Below, one piece after another: positions 1 through 10,936 of a stretch of 64,000 bases of DNA (the stretch's first letter is position 1; each line of letters opens with the position of its first letter). Made by a program: the position numbers and the translations under genes. The notes below the pieces were generated by a model. That model did no database searches. It was not told the DNA's origin and saw nothing but the letters and a program-made list of their open reading frames with translations. The stretch covers positions 40,882,114-40,946,113 of the forward strand of contig JASDDO010000024.1 of NCBI GenBank assembly GCA_030015575.1, given 5' to 3'. This stretch comes from Agapanthus africanus (taxonomy: Eukaryota > Streptophyta > Magnoliopsida > Asparagales > Amaryllidaceae).

Positions 1-600
1 CAGAAAAAAGTCTATTTGATTAGCACTAGATCCGCTCCTGATCCGCTCCTAAAAGTGATAAGGTGTGACTCTCTTTTCCTAAATCAGGTGTTTGCTAAGA
101 TCAAGTCATAAGATAAGCCAAAATCTAGAATCGAGCCACCTAATTTATTCCTTTGTCCAAAACCAAAACCTCCATAGATAGTATCAAACCTACTACGACT
201 AGTACCTACATGTCCATTGAGATCACCACCAATAAATAACTTCTCCACAAGGTATACTTTGCACCATCTCGTCTAAATCCTCCCAAAATAGACGCTTACT
301 AGCGTCGTCAAGACGTGGTGCATAAGCACTAATAACATTAAGAATCTCTTCACCTAGAATAAGCTTAACCGGTAAAATTCTACCACCTTTTCTTCTAATC
401 TCAACTACATCCTCAAGCAACCGTCTATCTTTGATTATGCCTACCCCATTACGATTTTTATTTCTACCCGTATACCAAAGCTTATAACCCCAAGGCTCAA
501 TGACTCTACTATTTTCACATACCCACTTAGTTTCTTGCACACACATAATACCAATTCTGGACGACAACCTAGAAGCCCTTGCATACTTAACGACCTAGAA
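1..600 (-). pseudogene. LINE (non-LTR retrotransposon) endonuclease fragment
   Basis: Seen: read on the minus strand, 567-223 encodes a piece of an endonuclease/exonuclease/phosphatase domain with the catalytic-type motif CVQETKW, then NRNGVGI, NVISAYAP and FWEDLDE. After a frameshift near 225-235 the reading continues to the window edge with GGDLNGHVG, GGFGFGQRN, ILDFGLSYDLILANT and SHLITFR. This order is that of the plant L1-type LINE endonucleases often annotated as craniofacial development protein 2-like. Upstream codons to about 600 (VVKYARASR) also fit, then a stop is met. The fragment has a frameshift and stops, carries no reverse transcriptase in the window, and is truncated by the left edge. 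It is a dead insertion, probably in an intron of the phosphatase gene. Confidence 0.85.
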
Positions 601-2695
601 GTCGTTGAGTACGGGAAGCCCCAACGATATTCTTAAATGCCTTTAAGGTCTTTAGAAGCAGCTTGATGTTCATGAGCGTGGATATTGTGTTTTGATTTGA
701 AATAACATGTAATGGTGCTGTCCTTTTGGAATGCTCAAAATAAGATCAGAAAGCAAAACCATAATTATAGAGTGAAATGGGAGAAAACAAAAACCACATA
801 AATATTGCATGTCATCTTGACTTTTAACATAAATAAGGATGATAGAAGAGATAATGCTGTATGTAACGGAACAAGAAATGCTAAACTCTTAACTACGCCC
901 CACATCAGATTATCCTATATAAAAAACTGTGTGAGAATGCTAGAAACGGTGACCTAGAATATTTGTATTTCAGTGCACTCATACTATTTGAGACCCAAGG
1001 TAAACCTCACATATCACAAGATCATACATGGATGATCACAAAATGAAATCAAATAATATAAGTTCTTTCAGTATTATATGTGCTTGCGAGTACGTTCAAG
1101 GAAGTTAGTTCACAGCAAACTTCTTTCAAATGAGAGAATTCCTGTACTAGATTGGCCATGCCAAGTCAGTCTGGTCAAAGACATAGTCACTGCTCGAGAA
1201 CCAACGAAATTTTAAGAATGTTGGGATTTGTTCTTTGACTTCGCAGTCTGTCTAATTAACGAGTCAAGGATTTTAGACCAAATTATGGTTTTGAGGGAAG
1301 GACTAATGAAATGTTTAAGTGTAACTTTACTTCCTATATTCTACGAAATAAAAATCCTACAATATCTTGCATATGGGCAGATAACCACTGTAATTGGGCA
1401 CGGCTAGCAGTACCATCTGACATATGTGGAAGTTCTTTTTTTTTATCTAAGGAATTTAAATGTTTTGAAGTGAATGCCAAATTCTACTCAAGCACTTATA
1501 CATGAGAAACTGTCAAACTTCATTTTAGAGCCAATGGTGTTGGATGAAGAATTTTTTCTCTTATTCATGTTGCCAAAAGACTCGTCTCTGGATCTCGCTA
1601 ACATGAAGTTTGAAGGAGTTGAAAGGATCCTTTTTATGTTTGTTTTCTTTGATTGCTTTAATATCATGATTTATTACTGCTGCCTGATTGTCCTCTTTGT
1701 GTGAGGACACCTATATGCCATCTTTCACATTATGTACTCCCTTGCATCTCTTCCATACCAATAGAATTGCATGGGCGCTGCTGGCTACTCGGAGTGATTT
1801 CAGTAAGGTAAAGGTTGATTTATATGGTGCAAAATTCTTCAGTTTGTCATGTGCGTGGGTTCTTCTCTCTTATTTTCTCTAGATATTCACTTTGCCTTAA
1901 AATTATTTGATAGCTGGATGATAAATGAGATGTCATAAACTAAAGAGGAAGTCGATATAAATGAACTATGAATTGTATTTTGTTCCATGGCTGGATAATC
2001 TTCATTGGTTAAGGTAATAAGGTTTGCTAATAACCAGTCCTTGCAATTGGATATGTTTCTAAAAGGTGATTGTTGTTTTCTTCGTAAGGAGAAGGAAAAC
2101 TCGGACAAACTAATTTAGCATGCAATTATTGCAGTAACTTTCATCTTATTATGGTTACCCTATTTAGTGAGGATGCCATTAAAAATACGGTTATGAGGTC
2201 TCTATTTTAAATCAACTAAATAATCGGGACAAAACTTTTATGCTATGGCTGCAGAGAATGAACATCATTTAGAAATTACCTACTTTAAAGTCAAACACAT
2301 CCAACCAAAATCCAAACCAGTCAACAAACCGGCGAGATCCAATCCTGTAATTGAGTCACCATGAACAGTGCATGTGCGTACGTGCACATGCTGTGTTGGT
2401 ATTATCTCTCTTCTTGGCTTTGGGCATTTTGTCAGCCTCGTTTGGAGTCGGTTTTACATTTGCATAACCAGTTAGAAAGGTGTTGGAGTTTTATAACATG
2501 ATAAAGTAGTCTTGTCGTCGTATAATTCCATCTAACCATGAGCTTCTATTCTCCACAGCCACAGGGAAGGGAAGGGGAAAAGGTTATAAGGAACTAACAC
2601 ATTTAAGGATGTGAGACTAAGCTCACAATTCACACGAACTACTAAATGAAATACATCATGTTTTGTCATCAAAAGCCTAAAACAGGACCACTGAC
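601..2695. other. Stretch without a recognisable gene; probable intron 4 of the phosphatase gene
   Basis: I see no convincing coding exon, RNA gene or complete transposon here. The short ORFs at 1311-1882 (+) and 1887-2108 (-) have no recognisable motif. The region lies between phosphatase exon 4 and the LINE fragment, so it would be intronic if the last phosphatase exon lies left of the window. I searched the minus strand for the expected CSYCKKH and DPYYGG-type coding words and did not find them. Confidence 0.4.
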
Positions 2696-2763
2696 CTTTC
2701 TTTGGGCATTTGCTGGAAGAGACTCCTTAAAGCTCCACCTTTCATAAGCACTCAGGATATCAT
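2696..2763 (-). CDS. Low-molecular-weight protein tyrosine phosphatase, exon 4
   Basis: Seen: a 68-bp minus-strand exon preceded by ...TGACAG and followed by GTCAGT. With the single G left over from exon 3 it reads D-DILSAYERWSFKESLPA-NAQRK, the segment that follows the AMDKQNR motif in plant LMW-PTPs (typically xDIL-x3-ERW-x5-PLP-x-A-x-KKV). The phase fits exon 3 (1 + 2 nt), and the exon ends in phase 0. It is separated from exon 3 by 10.7 kb of transposons. The following exon, which should encode CSYCKKH and the general-acid DPYY loop, was not found in the window. Confidence 0.85.
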
Positions 2764-2835
2764 CTGTCAGCCAAGCCGTATGTTCAGTTTCCATAGCAAT
2801 TTTTTCCACTGTCTATTGATAGAATAACTACATAG

Positions 2836-2838
<3 letters not shown>

Positions 2839-2905
<67 letters not shown>

Positions 2906-2912
2906 GAGAGAG
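2839..2912. repeat. (AT)n/(GA)n compound microsatellite
   Basis: About 18 AT dinucleotides run directly into about 18 GA dinucleotides with one CA interruption. It forms the left border of the foldback MITE that starts next to it. Confidence 0.95.
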
Positions 2913-3233
2913 TAATGGAGGAAAGAGGCCCTAGGAGGCCTTTTTCGTTAGGTGGCGTAAAAAACTACACCCTCCACCATTTTATTCAACGGTCAGTACC
3001 ATTCATCTTGATATTCATCGTCTAATAAGTCAATACACCAAATTTCATGTATTTCTAACACCTTTTCACCCTTGATTTAGCAATATAAAAAAATCTATTG
3101 TCAGTAAACCGTTAATTTTGCACCCACTAAATCAACGGTGAAAAAGTGTTGAAATCATGTGAAATTTGGTGTATCGACATGTAAGACAATGAAGATCAAA
3201 ATAGATGGTGCCAATCGTCGAATAAAATGATGG
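2913..3233. mobile_element. Foldback MITE, left part (split by the copia element)
   Basis: The left arm (about 2960-3085, CACCCTCCACCATTTTATTC... to TTGATTTAG) is the reverse complement, with scattered mismatches, of the right arm (about 3123-3233, CTAAATCAACGGTG... to AAAATGATGG). The distal part beginning TAATGGAGGAAAGAGG at 2912 has its inverted partner at 12943-13025, on the far side of the copia element. No ORF is present. Superfamily not assigned. Confidence 0.75.
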
Positions 3234-5245
3234 TGTTAGGAGACCTTAAGCTCACTACAAGGATTTTAGAACATGCAAAACTAGGTTTTAAAATTTTCTA
3301 GTAAGCTCAAGTCTACATAAACTAGGATCTAGGCTAAAAAATTAAACATAACAACAAAAACCAAGAGTTTTCATTCAAGGTTAGAACCATACAACCTTTA
3401 TAGCATCTTCATTTGCTCATATTGGGTTGGACTCCATTGTAAGCTCCTTGAAGATCCATGGAACATACTTGCAAGCCTACCTCCTCTATCGAAGATGATC
3501 CACCTTGAAGGCTCAAGAATTCTAGCTCCAATCTCAAATTGAGATAACCTAAGCTAGGTTGCTAAACTAACTAATTAGGAGTTGTAGTTTCTTCTTCACA
3601 ATAATTTTTCTTTCATTTTTCTTTCTTTTTCTAATTTGTTTTCTCATTAAAGAGGAGGGAGGTGAGAGGTTCATGGCTAAAGAGAGGAAAAACTAGAGAA
3701 ATGAATTGGTTAACCCTTCACTTAAAAAGAAAATGGTTACTAATAAAACATTCTCTACAAAATCCTAACCATAGGATTTAATCAAGCTACCAAGTGTCCA
3801 CCCTCTTCTCTCCTCTCCGCATGTCACCCTAAAGAGTGAGACAAAGATTATGTTATTCCCTTGGAATAACATAAACTAAAGAAAACAAAAGAAAAAGAAT
3901 AAACAAAAACAATATATATATATATATAACATACTAAATACATATACTTGTAATTGTTATCCAAGATATTTAAAATACATAAAAGAGAGATTGATTAATA
4001 GTGATATAATACTAGTATATACATATACAATATATATGTATAAAATATTAAATCGGCACCTGATTTACTATCCATCTTTCCAAAAAGACCGACTAGTATT
4101 ACAACCGTCCGATTACCGTCAGTGTGTAAAATACACTAGTTTTAATCGAACTCAGGCGCATACAAATGTACCGCAACTACAACATTTCGCCAAATCCGGA
4201 AACGCTCTGTGTGGGACTCTAAAAACTCGACAATACGCTGGCAGTGGGTTTAACCACAAGCACATGAGCGGCACTAGCTGTACATAACGGCTACCCAGAT
4301 ATTGTCGAAAAGGAGATTGACAAGCAAGCTAGTCTGAAACCTTACTGAGACTATCAGCGACATGTACCATACAGTACGGTCTGTTCATCTGAGACTGCCG
4401 CATATCGGGTCTAGGAGGATGCTAAACGCCAGACTTCTATTAACGCAATAAGTCATGCCGATATCAAGCCTATCACCATCCGAGAAACTACTGATCTAAA
4501 TCAGTAAATCTCAGCTACATGGCCAGGTCTTATGATGATGGCCAACCGAGCACAGCGCGACATCAACCTCCAATACCAGGAGAGACGAATCCACGCAATC
4601 CGCTCACTGTCTCCATGTGGCTCAATACTATACCCAACTAAAAACTGTTTGCACGACTCCTTTGAGCTGTGGTAGCGTAGTAATCAAAGTACGGTGAGAA
4701 TTCATACAAGAAAAACGACGATGTTGGATCGATAGACTAAGCTGTATTAATGCCATCAGAGATCTGCTACCTGACGATATGTATAATACCATCTAGCATG
4801 ATCTTGGTGAGTCCGTTCAGTGTAACTCATAATCCAAAGAGTACTTGTATACAATCTCGGTGACTGACTAACACCAATGGTTGTGAGATCAGCCATCACC
4901 CTTCGTCGGGTTCAAGAAATATATACACTAGTTTACTCTGGAATATCGATGCCCGGTCTCGATATTCTCACGACTAGAGACATTTAAGGATGTGCTTATA
5001 AACTACCTAGTTCTCACAAGTGTAATCACCACAATAACCCTGTTAGTCAAGCATAAATCATATAGGTTCTATCAATATGTGATAGTGATATGCAATACCA
5101 CATAAGACATGTACATGATGATAAAGTCAAACCAGATAACATACTATCTCGAATGAGACTGTTCTATCCGTATAGGTCCACACTCAATCATCATAATCGC
5201 CTGCCTGCGATTACAATAATTGCCTTGAGGGCACTATATCCAACA
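3234..5245 (-). repeat. 3' LTR of the copia element
   Basis: A 2012-bp repeat bounded by TG...CA, matching 10937-12942 over its whole length with many substitutions and small indels. It contains a short TA tract near 3912-3928. The divergence between the two LTRs is clearly larger than in the gypsy elements further right, so this is an older insertion. Confidence 0.9.
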
Positions 5246-5260
5246 ATCTCCCACTTATAC
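5246..5260 (-). promoter_or_regulatory. Polypurine tract of the copia element
   Basis: On the minus strand GTATAAGTGGGAGAT lies directly against the LTR start TGTTGGATA. AAGTGGGAGAT before the 3' LTR is the usual plus-strand primer of plant copia elements. It fixes the element orientation as minus. Confidence 0.75.
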
Positions 5261-5577
5261 TTTAGGCTAATTATTGCGGTATCGCGTACACACATCCCGT
5301 GTAGTACCAAATACCCAACTTCTCTACTAATCAGTTTCGCAAACCGAGTTTGAAGAAACAATCGTGTTCGAGAAATAGCCTCAGTGAGTGGATCCAGTCC
5401 AGTGTTTCTATCTGTATCTCTCAATATCTCAACTTCGCGGAGAACGAACATCTCCCAAAATAAGTGAAAATGTCTTAGAACTTATCTGGATATCTGATGG
5501 GACCAAGTTCATAACATGAATACCAAATTTCTTAGTCTGTATCATCCATTGAATTTAATCAGTATCACGCACCAAGC

Positions 5578-5847
5578 CTAGCTCAGTATCAAATTGGATC
5601 CCTGTCCAACATACTGCCCCTCAGAAGAGGGTAAACTTATAACACTGACAATCACTCTGTTATCCAGGTCACCTTGAAAGCAATAACCAATTACCGTCTC
5701 CTGTAGAAGGCTGCCATTACCATATATCAAGAACATTCTCTTATGTTCATAATTGCTTCCATTTGTTTCTCCAGAATTGGATAAATATCTGCTTACCGCA
5801 GCTAGTGCAAAAGCTACATTATCCATGTCCTGTGTGGAGAAATACAC
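5578..5847 (-). pseudogene. Copia RNase H / RT C-terminal remnant
   Basis: The minus-strand frame reads DNVAFALAAVSRYLSNSG, then a garbled stretch, then GNGSLLQETVIGYCFQGDLDNR. This fits the copia segment DIxFAVxxVSRYLSNPG ... LxGYxDxDxAGDLDxRKSTSGY. The conserved GYTDSD aspartate stretch is altered (GYCFQGD) and the frame is lost soon after. It is a decayed fragment lying about 330 bp from the 3' LTR, as expected for the end of copia pol. Confidence 0.7.
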
Positions 5848-6379
5848 GTGACAACCACAGTTTAACTGATTATAGTATATGAACCTTACTTCCTATCCGG
5901 AGTATGTCATCCAAATTCCTGGACAGTACTCCCTACTACCTTCTTATCAGGTTCATCTGTTGTTTCGATGAAATCAAACACTATCACTGTCATATCAAAA
6001 AAAATGATCCATCTCCGCTATACCTGCTGTAGTATATAAATAGACAAGCATCTTGCCCACCACGCTTCTGCTGCTCCCACCGACTACAACCACCATCCGG
6101 CAAAGTCAAATAAACATGCACTTCTAAAAGTCCATTTAGAATGACATTATAGTCATCCACCTGCTAGGTCTCATAGTCAAGAACAGCATTAGTGGAAAGC
6201 TTAGATCATCGTACCATGATGCAAACCTCCTTATCACTGTTTATGAGGAAACCGAAGTACCTTCGGATGGCTGAGATTACCCACTAAATTTGCGGACGGA
6301 TCACCGAATCCAATTGAATTCTTAGGTTCTACTAAATTTTCAGTAACCGTTTGTGGTTCTGAAATCACTTCCAGTTCTA

Positions 6380-6720
6380 TCATACTTTCACTAATATTTT
6401 CTGAAAAGAATCCATTTGACTAACAATTATGGCGAGTCAAGAACAAAATAAATTTTGATCTTGCAAATGGTAAAAAGGTGATCCCTCGCCTGTGCCCGGG
6501 ATAATCCACAAACTGCCATTACTGAAACGTGTCTTGAGTTTATCCGGATTCTGCTTTTAAGCATAAGCCGAAAAACTCCATATACCTTAACATCGTTAAG
6601 ATATGAACCATTCTATATCCATACAGAAACCGATGCACTAATTTAGATGGAACCGGATTCAAATAGCATGCAGCTGTTTCCAGTGCACAACCACCTTAAT
6701 GGAAGAGGGCCCTTACAACA
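6380..6720 (-). pseudogene. Copia integrase C-terminal remnant
   Basis: Minus-strand reading gives ETAACYLNPVPSKLV, expected from the copia integrase segment ExAxxxLNxVPSKxV, and further on fragments resembling a VGYPxGTKG...FYxPxxxKVFVSxNAxF region, but with stops and frameshifts. It lies upstream of the RNase H remnant in element orientation, in the right order for copia pol. The RT between the two is not recognisable. Confidence 0.45.
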
Positions 6721-7395
6721 TTACTCATCAAGAAGCGCACGCACGGATGAGTAACCTGTCTGAGAAACGATACTCTCAACATTACCTAGCAGAAGTATCT
6801 ACCTCTTCGATCACCTTAAAGAATCTTGATACTTCCAACGTTTGATTCTCTACTTTATTCTTGTATCTATAAACTTCTCTAGATTTTGGACCTTACATAA
6901 ATGCGTGCCCAGAACAAGAGAATTATAAGTAAATGGAATACAGTATGAGTACCAACCTCTTATCCTACTGGACATTGGACAACATACAATGCTTTGTATA
7001 AGTCCCCTAAGCTCACTAACTCAAACCATGTGTGTCGTAAGTTGAAAAATGTATTTTGGTTAAGAAGAATTACACCGTTATTGAATGCACCTTATCTAAC
7101 AATCAACTGATAAACAATCAACTGATAAAGGTAAATATTATAAACATAGTTTTAAAAAGTTATCTAACTTTATGAAATTAACGTACAAATATATCAGTTT
7201 GAAATTGGTGCACAACAACGGATATTCAAAACCAACTGTTTGCCGTTAGGCTAACCCGAACGATTTCCTCAAACATCACCCATTACAAAGAATTCTGACA
7301 TCAAGGATCTAATCACCCAATTCCCAATGTTCTGCTCTCACTCATCATCTGTAATACCATACAGATGTGAGAATCCAGTCTGGTCAATACATACC

Positions 7396-9680
7396 TGTAG
7401 GGTGTTTTTCGTCACCCCATTGCGATGGGAATGCGCGTGCGCTTGTCAGACGCATTACAGACTCCCCTGCCTAGGGTAGGCTAGGATTTATTGATTGCGG
7501 GGATCCAAATCTCCGGCAGCCGCGGACTAAGCTGCCGTTAATCACCCCTCACCTTTGGAGCGAGAGAACCTTCGATTAACGGGTCAAACAGGTCATGCGA
7601 ACTCAATGTGCAGTGTATGTGTGTTGTGTTTTGAAAGGGGGTTTTGGATATATCGGGGCCCGCAGAGTTTTTACGGGGTTCTCGCTGCCCGGATAGCGGG
7701 CTGGGGGTCAAGGGGGCTAGCATCCCCGTTGCGAGATGCGGGGCAACGCCCCGTTAGAATTTTTTTCTAACAGGGACAGTGTCGTGGTGTATGTGTGTGT
7801 ATATGTATATATACATATGTATAAAAAAAAAGGGAAAGGGCATTCAAAGGATGTGTAGGAAAAATCGCCAACGCTTTGGGTGCTAGCGCTTTGAGCGCAA
7901 GAGCGCTAGCGCCCCACGTGCCAGACACGTGGACACTCGGGCGCTAGCGCCCAAAGCGCTAGCGTTTTGAGCGCTAACGCCCCACGTGCCAGGCACGTGG
8001 ACGCTCGGGCGCTAGCGCCCAAAGCGCTAGCGTTCTCATCTCATAGTACACTTGCACCATTATCATTGGTTCCTGCTGCACGTGCACTATTTATGCGAAC
8101 ACACACGCCATTGGTAATGCTATGTCACGAACATTATAGAACTTGCTTAGAACTGATATTAGTGCATTTGCATTATATATGATTCGTAGACTTATATTTG
8201 TATATTCATTTCACTAAGATGTATACGTAGGGTTGTTAGTCATATATACATACCTCATTGCATCATGATTCATGCATAGTTTTTGGCCGTACTTCGCATG
8301 GTATATACTACCGTATCATAGATTTCCACATCACTGACATGTTTATATATTGTGATTCTTCTCGAGAATTTTAGTGTTCATGAGATTTCTGGATTTTTTG
8401 AGGGAAAATCGCTAGAATTTATAAACTTATTATCCTTTTAAAATGAAAGTGGTGGTTTTCTCGTGATGTATATGTCGTCCACCATGAGTTTTCCTGATTG
8501 ATAGTTTTCGAGACCCGATTCGAGAAGTGGATGAACCGTCTCGGGTACATGGTGGGCCCGGTACGGTACCCGGGGCAAGAAGCTCGAGTTATAGACGATG
8601 AGCCTGGCAGGGACAGACTACATATCGGTGATGTCTGGCGCGGCGGATATCCGGAGGATGCCGACCGTAGTCGTGAGATTTGATGATTTGGGCCGATCCG
8701 GACTGACAGAGCCTGAGATATTGAGATTTGAGATACAGAGATATTGAGATATCGTGACATTGAGATGAGATATTGAGGCATTGAGATATACGTATTTTGT
8801 GTCGATACTTGACACGGATTTTTGTTGATTTCGTTGATATTACTTCTGTTATTTCACATGAGTGTTTCTAAGTTAAAAATAAAGATTTTCTCATACCAGA
8901 TATGTTCAGGTTTCGGGTATTGATTATGCATTCATGTTAGTGTATTGTATCATATCGGTATATGTAGGGTGTGATGCATTTGTGTGCATGCTTACGATAG
9001 CCTTATTAGATATTATTTATTACTCACGAGTTGACAACTCACCCCCGTTGTGCCACAGTAACTTGCAGGTCTGATCCGTCAGCACAGTAGCGGCGGGTGT
9101 ACCTTCTTTTCCGCTCGATTGCTTCGGCTTGTAGCTTGCTCATAAGTGGGTCTTGGAGGATTTTCTTTTGCCCCCACCGTATATTTTATTTGTATCTAGT
9201 ATACTCCATCTACAGTTGTATATTGGACTAGACGATGAGACTTGTGAGACTTGTATTTATGGTTTTTGGTGTCGATGCTCACTTGAGTCGACGTAGTGTT
9301 TCTTATTTCTTGCTTACAGATACTTATTTTCGTGTTTTATGATATATTCATTGCATGTGGTTGTGATTCCGCCTTGGGCGAAGAGCTAGCTTCCGTTTGA
9401 GGATGCCTTTATTCATTTGTATGTATTTTCTTGTTTTGTACCTGTTTCGGGCCAGTATTTACAAAGGAGACTCTGCCGAAATTTTCGAGAAATTTTGATG
9501 TTTTAAAAATGTTTAATGCAACTTATTTGGTTTAAATCGCTTTCTTTAAATAAGTTTTCCTTCACTCTATTTCTTTAATTGGTTTAGATTTCTGGGCTTT
9601 GGCTTACTTAGATTATGTTACGTCTTGAGACGTTTCGAAATTTAAGTGTCAGTCACATTCCGTACCTTCGGGTTGTAACA
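7396..9680 (+). mobile_element. Gypsy-type LTR, chimeric or composite, plus strand
   Basis: Starts TGTAGGGTG at 7396 and ends GGGTTGTAACA at 9680. The first ~640 bp (to about 8035) match solo LTR B (29687 down to 17220 on the minus strand), including the GGGCCC/TCCCGATATAT stretch and a GCGC minisatellite. The rest matches a different gypsy LTR, solo LTR D: both share a GTACATGGTGGGCCCGG-like box and a TTTAGATTTCTGGG...ATTTTCGGG-like terminus. The piece sits inside the copia internal region. The flanks (ATACC and AAAAC) do not match, so this is not a simple solo LTR; two LTR families appear to be joined near 8035. Confidence 0.55.
7870..8035. repeat. GCGC/G-box minisatellite in LTR
   Basis: Two copies of a unit of about 80 bp made of GCGCTAGCGCCC palindromes and paired CACGTG boxes (CCACGTGCCAGACACGTGG and its variant with GGCACGTGG). 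A related but different array occurs in solo LTR B at 17235-17480. Confidence 0.8.
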
Positions 9681-10610
9681 AAAACATATATAGCGTCTTA
9701 TATATATATATATATATAAGCATTCGTCTCACGCACGATATCAAGCAACATCACAGAAATATCACAGCAGAAGCAATCACAATATGGAAATACGGATAAA
9801 CTAGGAAAAATACATTTCAATGGAACCAAATATGAAATGCAATTTTCCCGGTCGTGTAGATATCCCATAATATCATATCCTAGACCCCTACGTGTGCAAC
9901 AAGCCACCCGCCAATCCCAGAAGTGAGGCAACCCTAATCTACGAAATGAATGGGTCACCCGGCACTTCCAAAATCCGGTGACTTAGGCACTCCTCCGCGG
10001 GTCAATCTTATACCCCTACGAGTGCGGCAAGTAGCCCACCAATTCTAGAGTAAGGCACCCCGGTCTCAACGCCATGTGATGGTGGCCCGTTGCTCTCTAG
10101 AACCCGGCCACTCAAGCACTCAACCTAGCACCAGTAAAGAATACCTGAATATACAACGGTGACTACGTCCGCAACCAGAACGCGCCCCAAAGAATAATAC
10201 AAACCGTAATGACAGCGGTCCACATGTCGGACGCTCGCTACGCAATATAAATATACATTACATCACAGAGCTATTTAATACTATGTACACTGGGCTATCC
10301 ATCGCGACAATCCAACAAAACCATAATCACAAAGCAACACAGAATATCTATGCGAGTATAAATTTCGTAACTCCGTCTAATTAATATCTATAGCAATTAA
10401 ACGACGTTTTACCAAACGTTAAGATACTCACAGTCGCAGAACAAGCACGCATCGAATCCGTAACCAAACTATCACAAACCCGCAAAATTATACGTTTGAA
10501 GTTCCAAACAATTTGAACTTCAATTGCAAACTGACGCATCAAAAACCTTTCATTTTTGCACGAAAACGAAACCCGTTAAACCCCGACCCCGACCCCCCCA
10601 TACACACACG
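9681..10610 (-). mobile_element. Gypsy LTR-like fragment, minus strand, head-to-head with the previous one
   Basis: Read on the minus strand it has features seen in the other gypsy LTRs here, including GCGACTGTGAGTATCTT and repeated GGGTGCC/GGCGGGTGGC segments, but it stops at a (TA)n tract (9697-9718) before the expected distal half. No ORF of interest. It could also be non-LTR leader of the copia element; family not assigned. Confidence 0.35.
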
Positions 10611-10618
10611 ATTTGAGC

Positions 10619-10745
10619 CTTGATTCGGCCCCGAAACGGAGCTAAATCAAGGGCGGAATCGGCCCCAAAACGGGGGTGGAACAGCCCCATTTCGGGGCTG
10701 TTTCATCCTTGGTTCGGCCCTATTTCGGGGCCAAACCGAGCACAA
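10619..10745. repeat. CGGCCCCGAAACGG-type short repeat with hairpin
   Basis: Variants of CGGCCCCGAAACGG, CGGCCCCAAAACGG and CGGCCCTATTTCGGGGCC recur about every 30 bp in both orientations. ACAGCCCC-ATTTC-GGGGCTGT at 10681-10701 is a perfect 8-bp stem. It lies in the presumed untranslated leader of the copia element. Confidence 0.7.
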
Positions 10746-10923
10746 ATTGGATGGGTATTTGGCTATTATGTGGCTACACGAAATTCATGGTTCGAACCAA
10801 GAATTTGGTGGCTCTGACACAACAAAAAGCGAGTTTTTCATGCAAGTTTTCAAAACAAATTTTTACTAAAATGGGTTAATGAATTCTTTTGGCTACAGAA
10901 TATCAAGTTTAATTTTTTAGTTT

Positions 10924-10936
10924 GGCTTTGATACTA
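10924..10936 (-). promoter_or_regulatory. Primer-binding site of the copia element
   Basis: Directly after the LTR end on the minus strand: TAGTATCAAAGCC, two mismatches from the plant initiator-methionine tRNA PBS TGGTATCAGAGCC. Both mismatches are G-to-A on this strand, as expected from decay of methylated cytosines. Confidence 0.75.

Noticed and set aside
1474-1882. Short plus-strand frames possibly forming an exon pair
   Set aside because: No family recognised, composition like intergenic DNA; opposite strand to the phosphatase intron in which they would lie.
1887-2158. Possible last phosphatase exon (a minus-strand SYCNNC reading near 2120-2140)
   Set aside because: Only the letters SYC match; no DPYYGG or QGFEKVLDL continuation, stop codon close by, no convincing acceptor. 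Not called.
2764-2812. Extension of exon 4 to 2812 (acceptor at TCAATAG, reading TVEKIAMETEHTAWLT)
   Set aside because: The frame is open and phase 0, but it does not fit exon 3, which leaves one base; the acceptor TGACAG at 2764 gives the correct phase and the family sequence.
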